This document shows, in pieces, positions 6,983 to 16,467 of a DNA stretch of 64,000 nt. The DNA is taken from positions 1 through 64,000 of the forward strand of contig NZ_JOEA01000027.1 in assembly GCF_000719115.1 (NCBI RefSeq). Direction: 5' to 3'. The notes beneath the pieces are model-generated. The model was not told the origin of the DNA and did not search any database. It saw only the letters and a program-made list of their open reading frames with translations. Position numbers and translations under genes: made by a program. Numbering within the stretch: the stretch's first letter is position 1; each line of letters starts with the position of its first letter. The DNA is from Lentzea albidocapillata. GTDB taxonomy: Bacteria > Actinomycetota > Actinomycetes > Mycobacteriales > Pseudonocardiaceae.

Positions 6983-8302
6983 ATGGCCCGCTTCGCCCTT
7001 TTCGCCGCCGGGGCCGCCACCGCATTGGTGGCCGGACTCGTCGCCATCGCTCCCACCGCCTCGGCCGCCGGCGAGTCCGCCGCGTTCAGCCAGGACTCGT
7101 CCTGGGGCTCCGGCTACCAGGGCAGGTTCACGGTCAGCGCGGGTTCCACCGCGTTGTCCGGGTGGAAGCTGGAGTTCGACCTCGCCGGCGCGTCCGTCGG
7201 CTCCTACTGGGACGCCACGCTGACCAGCAGCGGCAACCACCACACGTTCACCAACCGCGAGTACAACGGCAACGTCGCGGCCGGTGCGTCGACCAGCTTC
7301 GGGTTCCTGGTGAGCGGCTCCGCGCTGCCGACGAACTGCAAGCTCAACGGCGTTCCATGCGGTGGCGGCGGTGGCACTACGACCACCACCACTGGGCCGA
7401 CCACCACCACGACGTCCGATGTGCCACCGACGCCCGGAAGCGCGCGCGTCGCCCCATACATCGACATCACGATGCCGACGCCGTCACTGATGGACGTGGC
7501 GAACGCGACCGGTCAGAAACACTTCACGCTCGCGTTCGCCCTCGGTTCGTCGAGCGGCTGTGTACCGGCGTGGGGCGGCACGGTCCCGTTGAACGACAGT
7601 CGCATCGTGAACGACACAAGGGCCTTGAAGGCCCAGGGCGGCAGCGTCATCGTCGCGACCGGCGGCGCCATGGGCCCGTACCTGGAGCACGTCTGCTCAA
7701 CCGCGGATTCCCTGTACAACGCCTATGTGGCCGTGCTGGACGCCGTGGGGTCGAACAGCATCGACGTGGACGTGGAAGCCACCATCCCGCAGGCCATCGT
7801 GAACACGGCGCTCAAGAGGCTGCAGGACACCCGCGGCACCACCGTCAGCTACACGATGCGCATCCAGGGCCAGGACTACGGCATGGACCCGTACTCGGTG
7901 GACGTCCTGAAGGACGCGGCCGCGAAGGGCGTCAACGTCCTCGTGAACCCGATGCTGATGAACTTCGGCTACACGGGCAACTGGGGCGACGCCATGGTCA
8001 ACGCCGCGAACGCCACCCTCGGGCAGATGCGCGCCATCTGGCCGTCGAAGTCCGACGCGCAACTGAAGGCGCTGCTGGGCCTCACTCCGATGATCGGACG
8101 CAACGACACGGGCCCGACGACGACCCAGGACGACGCGCGCAAGGTCCTCGACTACGCGAAGGCCAACCACGTCGGGCGAGTCGCGTTCTGGTCGGCGGGC
8201 CGCGACAAGGGCTGCCCCGGTGGCGGGGTTTCGCCCACGTGCAGTGGAATCGCACAGGCCAACTGGGAGTTCACGAACATGTTCAAGACCTACACGGGCT
8301 GA
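6983..8302 (+). CDS. secreted chitinase, CBM2-linker-GH18
   Basis: A 439-residue secreted enzyme that hydrolyses chitin. The order is signal peptide (1-29, cleavage after ASA), a family 2 carbohydrate-binding module (about 30-127, with FTVSAGSTALSGWKLEF), a Gly/Thr linker (127-152) and a GH18 barrel (about 155-439). The catalytic motif is SIDVDVE at 259-265, with Glu265 as proton donor. GGAAGGA precedes the chosen ATG at good distance. Two DasR boxes lie upstream and a strong hairpin follows, so it is a single-gene transcript probably induced by chitin breakdown products. Confidence 0.95.
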   Translation: MARFALFAAGAATALVAGLVAIAPTASAAGESAAFSQDSSWGSGYQGRFTVSAGSTALSGWKLEFDLAGASVGSYWDATLTSSGNHHTFTNREYNGNVAAGASTSFGFLVSGSALPTNCKLNGVPCGGGGGTTTTTTGPTTTTTSDVPPTPGSARVAPYIDITMPTPSLMDVANATGQKHFTLAFALGSSSGCVPAWGGTVPLNDSRIVNDTRALKAQGGSVIVATGGAMGPYLEHVCSTADSLYNAYVAVLDAVGSNSIDVDVEATIPQAIVNTALKRLQDTRGTTVSYTMRIQGQDYGMDPYSVDVLKDAAAKGVNVLVNPMLMNFGYTGNWGDAMVNAANATLGQMRAIWPSKSDAQLKALLGLTPMIGRNDTGPTTTQDDARKVLDYAKANHVGRVAFWSAGRDKGCPGGGVSPTCSGIAQANWEFTNMFKTYTG

Positions 8303-8320
8303 TTCACCCTGCGGGAAGAA

Positions 8321-8354
8321 GGCCGTTGCGGGAACCTCCGTCCCCGCAACGGCC
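8321..8354 (+). terminator. hairpin terminator after chitinase
   Basis: A perfect 12-bp stem GGCCGTTGCGGG / CCCGCAACGGCC with a 10-nt loop, 18 nt after the chitinase stop. No T-tract follows, as is common in high-GC actinomycetes. It also lies 3' of the small Cys-rich peptide gene on the opposite strand and could serve both. Confidence 0.8.
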
Positions 8355-8372
8355 CTCACACATCCGAAGCAG

Positions 8373-8438
8373 TTAGCAAGAGCTGCAGCATCCGCAGCCC
8401 GGACCCGTGCACCCGCCACAGCAGGAACAACCACCCAT
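8373..8438 (-). CDS. 21-residue Cys-rich peptide
   Basis: This very short gene encodes 21 residues, eight of them cysteine (positions 4, 6, 7, 10, 15, 17, 18 and 21), the rest mostly Gly and Ser. It starts MGGCSCCGG and ends GCCSSC before TAA. A near-ideal Shine-Dalgarno, GGAGGAGG, sits 5 nt upstream of the ATG, stronger than most in the window, and a hairpin lies downstream. The CxCC and CxC pattern suggests soft-metal binding, as in metallothioneins, or a modified-peptide precursor; neither is proven. I recognise no known family. No modification enzyme lies beside it. Confidence 0.6.
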   Translation of the reverse strand: MGGCSCCGGCTGPGCGCCSSC

Positions 8439-8534
8439 GTTGACCTCCTCCGATGTTGAGCGATCAAGCCAATCGGACAGTAAGGCGGGTCCAACGCTGC
8501 GTGACACCACCGCCAGGGTGATTACGCTGCCCGA

Positions 8535-8921
8535 ATGAATGGTCCTGCCGAGATGCTCGCCGCCGACAAGGCGTCCACCGCCCTGGGCATCGAGCCCGTC
8601 GAACTGCGTGACGGGTACGCGCTGCTGCGGATGACGGTCGCGGAGAACATGATCAACGGCCACGGCATCGCGCACGGCGGCTACGTGTTCCTGCTGGCGG
8701 ACAGCGCGTTCGCCTGTGCCTGCAACAGGGCCGGGTCCGTCACCGTCGCCGCCACGGCCGAGATCGACTTCATCCTGCCCGTGCACGAGGGCGACGAGCT
8801 GGTGGCGGAGGCGGTGGAACGGACCCGGTTCGGCCGCAGCGGGATCTACGACATCACGGTCAGGCGAGGGACCGAGATCGTGGCTGAGTTCCGCGGCCGG
8901 TCGCGGACCCTTCGCGCCTGA
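8535..8921 (+). CDS. paaI: PaaI-type hotdog thioesterase
   Basis: A 128-residue hotdog-fold acyl-CoA thioesterase. The family signature is NGHGIAHGGYVFLLADSAFA (about residues 40-59), with the catalytic Asp56 in LLADSAFA and the HGG turn. PaaI hydrolyses ring-hydroxylated phenylacetyl-CoA, rescuing CoA when phenylacetate breakdown stalls. No other paa genes are nearby, so here it may be a general housekeeping thioesterase. Its last 62 bases overlap the 3' end of the converging membrane-protein gene. Confidence 0.9.
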   Translation: MNGPAEMLAADKASTALGIEPVELRDGYALLRMTVAENMINGHGIAHGGYVFLLADSAFACACNRAGSVTVAATAEIDFILPVHEGDELVAEAVERTRFGRSGIYDITVRRGTEIVAEFRGRSRTLRA

Positions 8922-9258
8922 GGCCGATGAACTGCAGGACCGCGAAGCCGAGCACCGCGAGTCCCTGGGCCAGCACGAGCGCGACGCCGATGCCGGTGAG
9001 CGGGAACCAGTTCAGTCCTGCGGTGAGAATGCTGTCGGTGGCCCAGACGAGGTTGCCGATGATGACCAGCAGCACGATTCGGCGGTCCGGGGTGGCGCGC
9101 GTTCCCAAGAAGAACACTCCCGCGCCGTAGGCCACGCAGAAAGAACCGAGTCCGATCTGCCAGCCCACCGGCATTCCGACTTCCGGGCGAATCAGCAGGG
9201 TCAGCAGACCCAGCGCGAACGAAGCGACACCGTCGAGTTTCAAGGCGAATTTCAACAT
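8860..9258 (-). CDS. small integral membrane protein
   Basis: A 132-residue protein with four predicted membrane segments (about 8-25, 32-52, 60-78 and 85-110) and a basic tail. Phrases such as LDGVASFALGLLTLL and GNLVWATDSILTAGL resemble small actinobacterial membrane proteins of unknown function. There is no catalytic motif. The basic tail overlaps the 3' end of paaI on the opposite strand. It may be co-transcribed with nothing else: the gene upstream on this strand ends or starts facing away at 9297. Confidence 0.7.
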   Translation of the reverse strand: MLKFALKLDGVASFALGLLTLLIRPEVGMPVGWQIGLGSFCVAYGAGVFFLGTRATPDRRIVLLVIIGNLVWATDSILTAGLNWFPLTGIGVALVLAQGLAVLGFAVLQFIGLRREGSATGRGTQPRSRSLA

Positions 9259-9296
9259 GGCCCGACCATCGCCCGCTCAACGCTGCCAAAGCCACG

Positions 9297-10439
9297 TCAA
9301 GTGCTGCCAACTCCTGCCATCAGGTCGGCCGCGACCAGGCGTGCGGCGGCGTTCTGCCAGTTGTGCAGGGTCCGTTCCGGCACCTGTGTCACAAACCACT
9401 GCAGCGCACGGCGATCCTCCGCGTCGAGGTCCTCGCGCTTGGTCCGGACCGAATATGGCCGGATTCCCTTGACGTAGTAGAAGTACACGGCGTTGTAGTA
9501 GCGCCATTCATCGCTCGTGCCGAAATCGCCGTCCAGGGGCTTGAGCCGTTGAATGCTCGCGAGCAGCATGCTTTTCAACTGCGCGGCCCGATCGAGCGGC
9601 GGGCCGTCGTCGGTCAGTGCGATCAACGGGCTGGCGACGAGCTTTCCGAGATCGCCGTAGTGGCTGAGCGCCTTGCGGGTGAGCCGGGCGAATTCTGCGT
9701 CGTCCTCGGTCACCAGCGGCGGGCGTTTGGGCAACGCCTCGGCGGCGTCGCGGAGTTCGGCGCGTTCCGCCGCGACGGACGGCACGGCGAGGCGGTCGAC
9801 CACGGACGCGAGCGGGTTCGCGAGCACCTGGACCGCGATCGCCGCCGCCACGGTCGTGAAGACGAGCAGGTCCGGTCCGCCGAAGAAGATCACCTGCGAT
9901 CCGAACAGCACCGCCGTGAAGCCCGAGATGACCAGTGACCGCAGCATGTCCGCGCGGATCGCCTCGCCCTCCTCGACCGCGTCCGTGACGGCGACGAGGA
10001 TCCCGAAGACCACCACATCGAACCCGAGCGACGGCAACGTGATCGCGTCGGGCAGCAATCCCAGCAGGAACGCACCTGCCGAGAGCCCGAACATCACTCC
10101 AACGAGTGAAAAGTAAGCACGTTTTCTTATGGCTAGGACCGTTGCCGCGGCCAGGGGGAGCAATACGACCCACGGTACGAAGAAGGACGCCGCGAAGAAC
10201 GGCAGCAGCGCAAGGAGCCACCACCTGATCAACTCGGGCCGTGCGAGCACCAGGACCGCGCCCGTCCAGGCCAGCGCAGGCACCGCGAGGAGCACCGGAT
10301 TCGGCGCGACGACCGCCGCCGAATAGCCGATCATCCCGGCGCCCGCCCACCACAGGAGCGGCTTGCGGGGGTCGCGGGCGAGCAGGTAAAGACCCAGCCA
10401 CCAGGCGAGGCCGGAGACCAGCAGCAATAGGCCGAACAC
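9297..10439 (-). CDS. membrane protein with cytosolic C-terminal domain
   Basis: A 380-residue protein starting at GTG. The N-terminal 220 residues hold about eight to nine hydrophobic segments in pairs, beginning FGLLLLVSGLAWWLGLYLL. The remainder is soluble, with PPLVTEDDAEFARLTRKALSHYGDLGKL and YYNAVYFYYVKGIRPYS. The C-terminal part resembles regions of unclassified actinomycete membrane proteins, but I cannot assign a function. It ends 38 nt before the start of the four-helix membrane protein on the same strand and may form an operon with it. Confidence 0.75.
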   Translation of the reverse strand: MFGLLLLVSGLAWWLGLYLLARDPRKPLLWWAGAGMIGYSAAVVAPNPVLLAVPALAWTGAVLVLARPELIRWWLLALLPFFAASFFVPWVVLLPLAAATVLAIRKRAYFSLVGVMFGLSAGAFLLGLLPDAITLPSLGFDVVVFGILVAVTDAVEEGEAIRADMLRSLVISGFTAVLFGSQVIFFGGPDLLVFTTVAAAIAVQVLANPLASVVDRLAVPSVAAERAELRDAAEALPKRPPLVTEDDAEFARLTRKALSHYGDLGKLVASPLIALTDDGPPLDRAAQLKSMLLASIQRLKPLDGDFGTSDEWRYYNAVYFYYVKGIRPYSVRTKREDLDAEDRRALQWFVTQVPERTLHNWQNAAARLVAADLMAGVGST

Positions 10440-10475
10440 GGGTCAAAGCTAGCCCTACCTGCAAAACTAATCTTC

Positions 10476-10979
10476 ATGCCGGTAGAGCTGACGCTCCACA
10501 AAGCGGCCGAGGAGTTGCTGCGAGGCGACCTCGCCAGCGTGCTTCGCGCACGTCAGCGCGTCGCCGGGCTCGTGGGCACCTACCCGCAGCGGCTCGACCT
10601 GCGCGAACGGCTCGCCGAGGTCTACCGCGTACTCGGTCAGCCGGCTCAGGCAGGCCGCTGGACCTACCTCTCCGACGAACGGGATCCCGACGAACTACTG
10701 GCCTTCGAACGCGCCTATCGCCGCGCGGACTCCCGTCTGGTCGCGCTCTCATGGCAGGGCCGCGTCGACGAGGCCCCGACCGAGACGGCCCGCACCCGCC
10801 TCGCGTCGCTCTACCAGGAGGCGCGGGTGCAGCTCCAGCAGGACCTGGACGGCACCCCGAACGAGGAGACGTCGTGGGGCGCCTGCCTGATCGTCATGGC
10901 CGGCGGCACGTTCGTCCTGGTGTGTTTCCTGCTGGGCATCGTGACTCTCGTGCAGTTCTTGTGGAAGCTGGTCTCATGA
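10476..10979 (+). CDS. DUF6584-like protein with C-terminal membrane segment
   Basis: A 167-residue protein. The first 90 residues are a helical repeat-like region (HKAAEELLRGDLASVLRAR, GLVGTYPQRLDLRERLAEVY) seen in actinobacterial DUF6584 proteins. A membrane anchor follows at about 138-160 (CLIVMAGGTFVLVCFLLGIV). The function is unknown. Its stop overlaps the start of the dehydratase gene in an ATGA, so the two are translated together. The ATG has no clear Shine-Dalgarno and may be leaderless. Confidence 0.75.
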   Translation: MPVELTLHKAAEELLRGDLASVLRARQRVAGLVGTYPQRLDLRERLAEVYRVLGQPAQAGRWTYLSDERDPDELLAFERAYRRADSRLVALSWQGRVDEAPTETARTRLASLYQEARVQLQQDLDGTPNEETSWGACLIVMAGGTFVLVCFLLGIVTLVQFLWKLVS

Positions 10980-11827
10980 GAACGTTGTCGCAGTACGTCC
11001 GCCGCACCCCGATCATGCGCGTGTCAGCCGACGGGCGACCGCTCGTGTTCAAACTGGAGCACCTGCAGCTCACCGGCTCCTTCAAGCTCCGCGGCGCGGT
11101 CAACACCCTGCTGTCGCTGAACGTCTCCGAGGTCGTCACCGCCTCGGGCGGCAACCACGGCATCGCCGTCGCCCAGGCCGCGCAACTGCTCGGCGCGCAC
11201 GCCACCGTGTTCGTCCCGGTGACCGCGCCCGAGACCAAGACGAGGCGCATCGAAGCGTTGGGCGCCAAGCTGATCCGCCACGGCAACACCTACGCCGAAG
11301 CCGCCGCGGCCGCCCGCGAACTCAATCTGCCCTACATCGAGGCGTACAACTCGCTTCCCGTCATCGAGGGCCAGTCCACGGTCACCCAGGAGATCGTCGA
11401 GGACGCCCCGGACATCGACACGATCTTCGTCGCGGTCGGCGGCGGCGGACTCGTCGCGGGCGCCGCGCTGGCCTCTGGCGGACGCCACGTCGTCGCCGTG
11501 GAACCCGAGAACTGCTGCGCCATGCACAACGCGCTGGCCGCCGGCGAACCCGTCGACTCGGTGGTGGACTCCATCGCCGCGGACGCGCTCGGCGCCACGC
11601 GCGCAGGCTCGTTGTCGCTGGAAATCCTGCAGCAGCACAACGTTTCCTCAGCCCTGGTCACCGACGTGGAGATCCTCTCGGCACGGGACCGGCTGTGGGA
11701 GGAGTTCCGGATCGCGGTCGAACCGGCGGGCGCGGCGGCGTTCGCGGCGTTCCTCAGGGGCGATGTGTCGAGTGAGCTGCCCTGCGTGCTCCTGTGCGGA
11801 GCGAACTCGGAGTGGCGTCCCAGCTAG
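10976..11827 (+). CDS. serine/threonine dehydratase-like PLP enzyme
   Basis: A 283-residue fold-type II PLP enzyme. The PLP lysine is in LTGSFKLRGAVN (about residue 37), the substrate loop is ASGGNHG, and the phosphate-binding loop is VGGGGLVAGA. It has the size of a catalytic domain alone, without the regulatory ACT domain of biosynthetic IlvA. It most likely deaminates threonine or serine to the 2-oxo acid and ammonia; amino-acid racemase activity is also known in the family. It is coupled by ATGA to the DUF6584-like gene. Confidence 0.88.
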   Translation: MRTLSQYVRRTPIMRVSADGRPLVFKLEHLQLTGSFKLRGAVNTLLSLNVSEVVTASGGNHGIAVAQAAQLLGAHATVFVPVTAPETKTRRIEALGAKLIRHGNTYAEAAAAARELNLPYIEAYNSLPVIEGQSTVTQEIVEDAPDIDTIFVAVGGGGLVAGAALASGGRHVVAVEPENCCAMHNALAAGEPVDSVVDSIAADALGATRAGSLSLEILQQHNVSSALVTDVEILSARDRLWEEFRIAVEPAGAAAFAAFLRGDVSSELPCVLLCGANSEWRPS

Positions 11828-11999
11828 CCCGCCGGAACCTGCGCGCTCCCAGCCGGCGCAACGGCGACACGACCCACACCGGCATGTCGTCACGCCGGGC
11901 CTGAACGCTCAGCTTCCGCCGGTCCGCAGGACTGACGAAGCACCGAAACGCGCTCCGAGCCCGCGCGGCAAGGTCGAACTCCGTGTCAAAGAACGTCAC
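11754..11999 (-). CDS. possible small basic protein (doubtful)
   Basis: An 81-residue open frame fills the gap between the dehydratase and mnmA. Codon third positions are GC-rich as in real genes here, and the N-terminal part (MTFFDTEFDLAARARSAF) looks protein-like. The last 25 residues overlap the 3' end of the dehydratase gene and look random. I see no known domain and no good ribosome site. It may be a real small gene or an artefact of base composition. Confidence 0.3.
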   Translation of the reverse strand: MTFFDTEFDLAARARSAFRCFVSPADRRKLSVQARRDDMPVWVVSPLRRLGARRFRRASWDATPSSLRTGARRAAHSTHRP

Positions 12000-12040
12000 G
12001 CAGCGAACGCTAGATCCGCCTTCCCGGCCCTACAACCGAA

Positions 12041-13123
12041 TTAGCTGGTCGCGTCGATGGTCGCGCTGGCCAGGACGATGTCGCCCGCCGCGTCCTCGCG
12101 GTAGATCGCCACGGCCTGGCCGGGCGCCACGCCCTTCAACGGTTCGCGCAACTGCACCCGCAGCACGCCGTCGACCAGTTCGGCGACAGCCGGAGCCGTG
12201 CCACCGTGCGCACGCACCTGCGCGACGCACTCGACAGGTCCGTCGAACTCGACGTGCGCGACCGGCGCGGACGCCGAAATCCCTGTCACCGCAAGCTTTT
12301 CGACCGCGCCGACCCGCACGTTCCCGGACACCGGCTCCAGCGCCAGCACGTACCGCGGACGGCCGTCGGCGGCGGGACCGTCGATCCCGAGCCCCTTGCG
12401 CTGCCCGACGGTGAACTCGTGCACGCCCGCGTGCCGACCCAGCACCGCGCCGGTCGCGTCGTCGATCAAGAGCCCCGGCTTGGTTTCCATGCGGCCCGCC
12501 AGGAACTTCTGCGTGTCGCCGTCCGGGATGAAGCAGATGTCGTGGCTGTCCGGCTTCTTCGCGACCGACAGCCCGCGCGACGCCGCCTCGACGCGCACGT
12601 CGTCCTTCGTCGTGTCCCCCAACGGGAACATCGCGTGCGCGAGCTGGTCCGCGGTCAGCGACGCCAGCACGTAGGACTGGTCCTTGCCCATGTCTGCGGA
12701 ACGGCGCAGCTCGGGACGGCCGCCGACCATCTCCAGGCGCGCGTAGTGGCCGGTGCAGACGGCGTCGAAGCCGAGGGCGATCGCCTTGTCCAGCAGCGCC
12801 TCGAACTTGATCCGCTCGTTGCAGCGCAGGCACGGGTTCGGCGTGCGACCGGCCGCGTACTCCGCGACGAAGTCCTCTACGACCTCTTCGGTGAAGCGCT
12901 CGGCGAAGTCCCAGACGTAGAACGGGATGCCCATCAGGTCGGCCGCGCGACGGGCGTCGTGCGCGTCTTCGATCGTGCAGCAGCCGCGTGCGCCCGTGCG
13001 CAGGGTGCCGGGCTTCGCCGACAACGCCAGGTGCACGCCCGTCACGTCGTGTCCCGCTTCGACGGCGCGCGCCGCCGCCACCGCGGAATCGACACCGCCA
13101 CTCATCGCCGCGAGGACCTTCAC
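12041..13123 (-). CDS. mnmA: tRNA-specific 2-thiouridylase MnmA
   Basis: A 360-residue enzyme that puts sulfur on U34 of tRNAs for Glu, Gln and Lys. The PP-loop SGGVDS (8-13) binds ATP. Catalytic Cys98 in NPCLRCN and Cys197 in HDICFIPD match the two redox cysteines of the family. The start is GTG at 13123, with GGAAGGTGG upstream, overlapping the cysteine desulfurase stop as GTGA. The desulfurase is the likely sulfur source, so the pair forms a functional unit. Mycobacteria have the same neighbouring order (trmU/iscS). Confidence 0.96.
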   Translation of the reverse strand: MKVLAAMSGGVDSAVAAARAVEAGHDVTGVHLALSAKPGTLRTGARGCCTIEDAHDARRAADLMGIPFYVWDFAERFTEEVVEDFVAEYAAGRTPNPCLRCNERIKFEALLDKAIALGFDAVCTGHYARLEMVGGRPELRRSADMGKDQSYVLASLTADQLAHAMFPLGDTTKDDVRVEAASRGLSVAKKPDSHDICFIPDGDTQKFLAGRMETKPGLLIDDATGAVLGRHAGVHEFTVGQRKGLGIDGPAADGRPRYVLALEPVSGNVRVGAVEKLAVTGISASAPVAHVEFDGPVECVAQVRAHGGTAPAVAELVDGVLRVQLREPLKGVAPGQAVAIYREDAAGDIVLASATIDATS

Positions 13124-14295
13124 TGCTTGACCACCTTCCGGGAACGCCTCATGCCTGCCAGGCCCGCCGTACGGGCCCTCTCCACCACCGGTCCGATGAC
13201 CGACACCAGTTTCTCGATGTCCGCGTGCGTCGACGTGTGCCCGAGCGAGAACCGCAGGGAACCGCGCGCCAACGCCGGTTCGACGCCCATCGCGAGCAAC
13301 ACGTGGCTCGGTTGCGCGACACCGGCCGTGCACGCGGAGCCCGTCGAGCACTCGACACCGCGTGCGTCGAGCAGCATCAGCAGGCTGTCGCCCTCGCAGC
13401 CGGGGAACGTCAGGTGCGCGTTGCCGGGCAGGCGATCCACCGGGTCGCCGTTCACGATCACGTCCGGCACCACCGCGCGCACCGACGCGATCAGCTCGTC
13501 CCGCAGCGCCGCGATCTCGACGGCCCGGAAAGCCTGTTCCTCCACCGAGATCCGCACCGCGCGCGCCAGGCCGACGATCGACGGCACGTCGAGGGTGCCG
13601 GACCGCACGTCGCGTTCCTGACCGCCGCCGTGCATCAACGGCGTGCACTTCACGTCCCGCGCCAGCAGCAGCACGCCCACGCCGTACGGGCCGCCGACCT
13701 TGTGGCCGGTCATGGTCAGCGCGGAGGCGCCGGACGCGGCGAAGTCGACCGGGACCGCGCCCACGGCCTGCACCGCGTCCGTGTGGAACGGCACGCCGCG
13801 TGCGGCGCACACGGCAGCGATCTCGTGCACGGGGTTGATGGTGCCGACCTCGTTGTTCGCCCACATCGTGGTGACGAGCGCGATGTCGTCGGAAGCGTCC
13901 AGAGCCTCGGCCACCGACTCCGGTGACACGCGCCCGAAGCGGTCGGTGGGCAGCCAGGTGACATCGGCGCCCTGCCGTTCCAGCCACTCGACGGCGTCCA
14001 GCACGGCGTGGTGCTCCACGGCCGAGGCCAGCACCCGACGCTTACCGCTCGCCCAGTAGATGCCCTTGACCGCGAGGTTGTCGCTCTCCGTGCCGCCGCC
14101 GGTGAACAGCACCTCGGACGGCCGGGCGCCCAGGGCGTCGGCGATGTTCTCGCGGGCCTCCTCGATCGCCCGCCGCGCCCGCCTGCCGGAGGTGTGCAGC
14201 GACGAGGCGTTGCCCGTGGTGGACAACGCCTCGGTCATGGCCGCGACCGCCTGCGGGTGCATGGGGGTCGTGGCCGCGTGGTCGAGATAAGCCAT
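13120..14295 (-). CDS. iscS: cysteine desulfurase (NifS/IscS type)
   Basis: A 391-residue PLP enzyme that removes sulfur from cysteine. The PLP lysine is K199 in [10 protein letters not shown], and the persulfide-forming Cys322 is in the mobile loop STGSACTAG. The N terminus [10 protein letters not shown] is the family signature. It lies directly before mnmA with a 4-nt overlap, pointing to tRNA thiolation as a main task, although it may also supply iron-sulfur assembly. Its ATG shares one base with the stop of the upstream transporter gene (TGATG). Confidence 0.96.
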   Translation of the reverse strand: MAYLDHAATTPMHPQAVAAMTEALSTTGNASSLHTSGRRARRAIEEARENIADALGARPSEVLFTGGGTESDNLAVKGIYWASGKRRVLASAVEHHAVLDAVEWLERQGADVTWLPTDRFGRVSPESVAEALDASDDIALVTTMWANNEVGTINPVHEIAAVCAARGVPFHTDAVQAVGAVPVDFAASGASALTMTGHKVGGPYGVGVLLLARDVKCTPLMHGGGQERDVRSGTLDVPSIVGLARAVRISVEEQAFRAVEIAALRDELIASVRAVVPDVIVNGDPVDRLPGNAHLTFPGCEGDSLLMLLDARGVECSTGSACTAGVAQPSHVLLAMGVEPALARGSLRFSLGHTSTHADIEKLVSVIGPVVERARTAGLAGMRRSRKVVKQ

Positions 14296-15653
14296 CAGGT
14301 CTTCAGGGTAGCCCGCATGCGGGGCCCGGTCAGAATCGCTCCCACCACCGCCAACGCCGCCATCGACAGGTTGAGCGCCACCACGCCCGAGGTCGGCGCC
14401 GTCGCCAGGACGAGCACACCGCCGAGTCCGATCATGGTCGCGGAGAAGAGCATGTCCGAGATCTGCAGCGCGGCGGAGTTGAAACCCCGGTCGGCCTCGG
14501 GCGATGCGGCCATCATCAGCACGCCGACGCTGGACGTCGCGATGCCCATGCCCGCACCCGCGACGGCCCAGAAGACCAGCGTCAGGTGGGCAGGCCCCCA
14601 CGTGGGTGCGATGAGCGTCACGGCCGCGATGCCGGTCGCGGAGAGCAGGAATCCGAAGCGAACGAGCGTGTGACGCTCGATCTCGGGATGCCGCGACGCC
14701 CACATCGACGCGCTCGCCCAGCCGAGCGCGCTCAGCGTGAGCGGAATACCCGCCTCCAGGGGTGAGTAGCCGTGCACGACGGTCAGCGTCAGCGGGATGA
14801 AGCTCTCCACCGCGAAGAACGTGCCGGCGAGCAGTCCGCGCGCCAGGATCGTGACCGGCAGGCCGCGGCGGGCGAGGAGCGTGCCCTTGGGGAGCAGGAC
14901 GCGCAGTGCGGGCGCGAGCAGCAGCAGCGCGACCACGAACATCCACCAGGTGCGGTGCTGCAGTGACCAGCTCAGGCCCGCCACGCCCAGACCGACCGCC
15001 ACGGCCGCGATAGGCAGGTACTTGCGTTGCGGCGGCGTCTCAGCGTGCGGCGGAAGCTTCTTGAGCACGGGAACGAGCAGCACGCTGCCGATGAGCACCA
15101 ACGGCACGATGCCGACGAACACCAGCCGCCACGTGAGGTGCTCGGTGGCCCAGCCCGCGACCGCCGGCCCCATCATCGACGGCACCACCCAGGCCGCGGA
15201 CAGGGCGCCGAACACGGCGGGCCGGTCGTCCTCGGGGTAGACGAGCGCGATCAGCACGTAGATCGCGACGATCAGAAAGCCGACGCCGAAGCCCTGCAGT
15301 ACCCGGCCGGCGAGCAGCACCGTCATGTTCTCGGCGATGCCCGCGACCACGAGCCCGACGAGGAACAGGACCACGCCGATCAGGATCGCGGGCTTGGGTC
15401 CCCTGCGGTCCGAGAGCCGTCCGGAGAAGACCGTGGCCATCACGCTCGCCGCGAGGTTCGCGAGGAACGGCCACGCGTACAGCGCCTCGCCCTTCAGCTC
15501 GCGGACCATGGTGGGCATCGCGGTGCCGACGCCCATCACCTCGAACGCGACGAGCGTGACCAGCAGGAGGATGCCCGTGGTGGGCCAGCGGCGTTCAGGC
15601 GACCAGAGGCGAGACGGGACGGGCGCGGTGAGAGTCACCTGTAGATGGTGCAA
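14295..15653 (-). CDS. MFS transporter
   Basis: A 452-residue major facilitator with about twelve membrane segments. The first is [17 protein letters not shown], followed by the cytoplasmic [14 protein letters not shown] loop, the classical MFS motif A between helices 2 and 3. [18 protein letters not shown] and [14 protein letters not shown] fit drug/proton antiporter-like members. The substrate is unknown. Its 5' end overlaps the acyltransferase gene by 59 nt; a GTG at 15638 is another possible start. It is embedded in the operon-like minus-strand run down to mnmA. Confidence 0.88.
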   Translation of the reverse strand: MHHLQVTLTAPVPSRLWSPERRWPTTGILLLVTLVAFEVMGVGTAMPTMVRELKGEALYAWPFLANLAASVMATVFSGRLSDRRGPKPAILIGVVLFLVGLVVAGIAENMTVLLAGRVLQGFGVGFLIVAIYVLIALVYPEDDRPAVFGALSAAWVVPSMMGPAVAGWATEHLTWRLVFVGIVPLVLIGSVLLVPVLKKLPPHAETPPQRKYLPIAAVAVGLGVAGLSWSLQHRTWWMFVVALLLLAPALRVLLPKGTLLARRGLPVTILARGLLAGTFFAVESFIPLTLTVVHGYSPLEAGIPLTLSALGWASASMWASRHPEIERHTLVRFGFLLSATGIAAVTLIAPTWGPAHLTLVFWAVAGAGMGIATSSVGVLMMAASPEADRGFNSAALQISDMLFSATMIGLGGVLVLATAPTSGVVALNLSMAALAVVGAILTGPRMRATLKT

Positions 15654-16467
15654 TCTCCAGCTCGGTCGAGGTCAAGCGGTTTGATTGCTCTTCGGCAAGT
15701 TTTGCCAGTTCCCGTCGGGTTCCGGCGCGTCCGGGAGCGATCTCGTCCAGCACATGGACCTCGACGACCAGATCCCGGACCTTGAGCACCCGGCGGATCG
15801 AGTCGATCAGGGTGTCGGTGCCGACGAACGCGGGCTGCGTCGTCAGGTGGTCGCCGATCCGGTAGCGCAGCACGATCGGCCGCACCGGCACTCCGGCGTC
15901 GAGCGCGGCCTGGAACAGCGCCGGCTTGTAGTGCCCGGACGCGAGCCCGCACCACGTCGTGCCCTCGGCGTGGATGGCGACCGCGCTGCCGTTGCGCAGG
16001 GTCGTGGCCAGCTCGTTCACGGTCTGCGGCAGCTCGCGCAGCTTCTCGCGGTCGAGGTAGACCGTGCCCACCGCGGTGATGATCGGGCCGAGCACGGGCC
16101 AGCTCTTGATGTCCTTCTTGGCGACGATCCTGACGGGCTGCACCGAGTCGATCGCGAGCTCGTCGAGCCACGACACGTGGTTGCTCGCGACGAGCACGCC
16201 GCGCTTCGGGATCTCCTGGAACCTCCTGGCGCCGTGCACTTCCAGCCGCACGCCGAACGCCCGCAGGATGGCGTGGAACCACAGGCGCACAACGCTTTCG
16301 CGCTGCCTGCCCGGCAGGAGCAGCGCGAGGGCGATCCACGCGCCGCACAGGATCGCGGTGACCGCCATGACCGCACGCCAGGTCTGCCGGAGCCGACCGA
16401 CCTCACCGGGCGTGCTGCCGACGCACCCGTCACCGCACGGCGACGCGGGCATCCAGGCGTGACTCAT
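15595..16467 (-). CDS. 1-acyl-glycerol-3-phosphate acyltransferase-like (OlsA/PlsC)
   Basis: A 290-residue membrane-bound acyltransferase. A hydrophobic segment spans about 31-52, and the PlsC active site is SNHVSWLD (His97, Asp102), followed by the EGTTW element. The gene directly before it encodes an OlsB-type N-acyltransferase, with an ATGA overlap. OlsB acylates ornithine and OlsA adds the second acyl chain, so ornithine-lipid synthesis is the likely job. Related mycobacterial gene pairs (Rv3027c/Rv3026c) have the same order. GGGGGAGA precedes the ATG. Confidence 0.85.
   Translation of the reverse strand: MSHAWMPASPCGDGCVGSTPGEVGRLRQTWRAVMAVTAILCGAWIALALLLPGRQRESVVRLWFHAILRAFGVRLEVHGARRFQEIPKRGVLVASNHVSWLDELAIDSVQPVRIVAKKDIKSWPVLGPIITAVGTVYLDREKLRELPQTVNELATTLRNGSAVAIHAEGTTWCGLASGHYKPALFQAALDAGVPVRPIVLRYRIGDHLTTQPAFVGTDTLIDSIRRVLKVRDLVVEVHVLDEIAPGRAGTRRELAKLAEEQSNRLTSTELEIAPSTGDSHRARPVSPLVA

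Noticed and set aside
12041..13987. Long frame joining mnmA with upstream sequence
   Set aside because: The upstream part is the cysteine desulfurase gene read in another frame; MnmA starts at GTG 13123 with a ribosome site.
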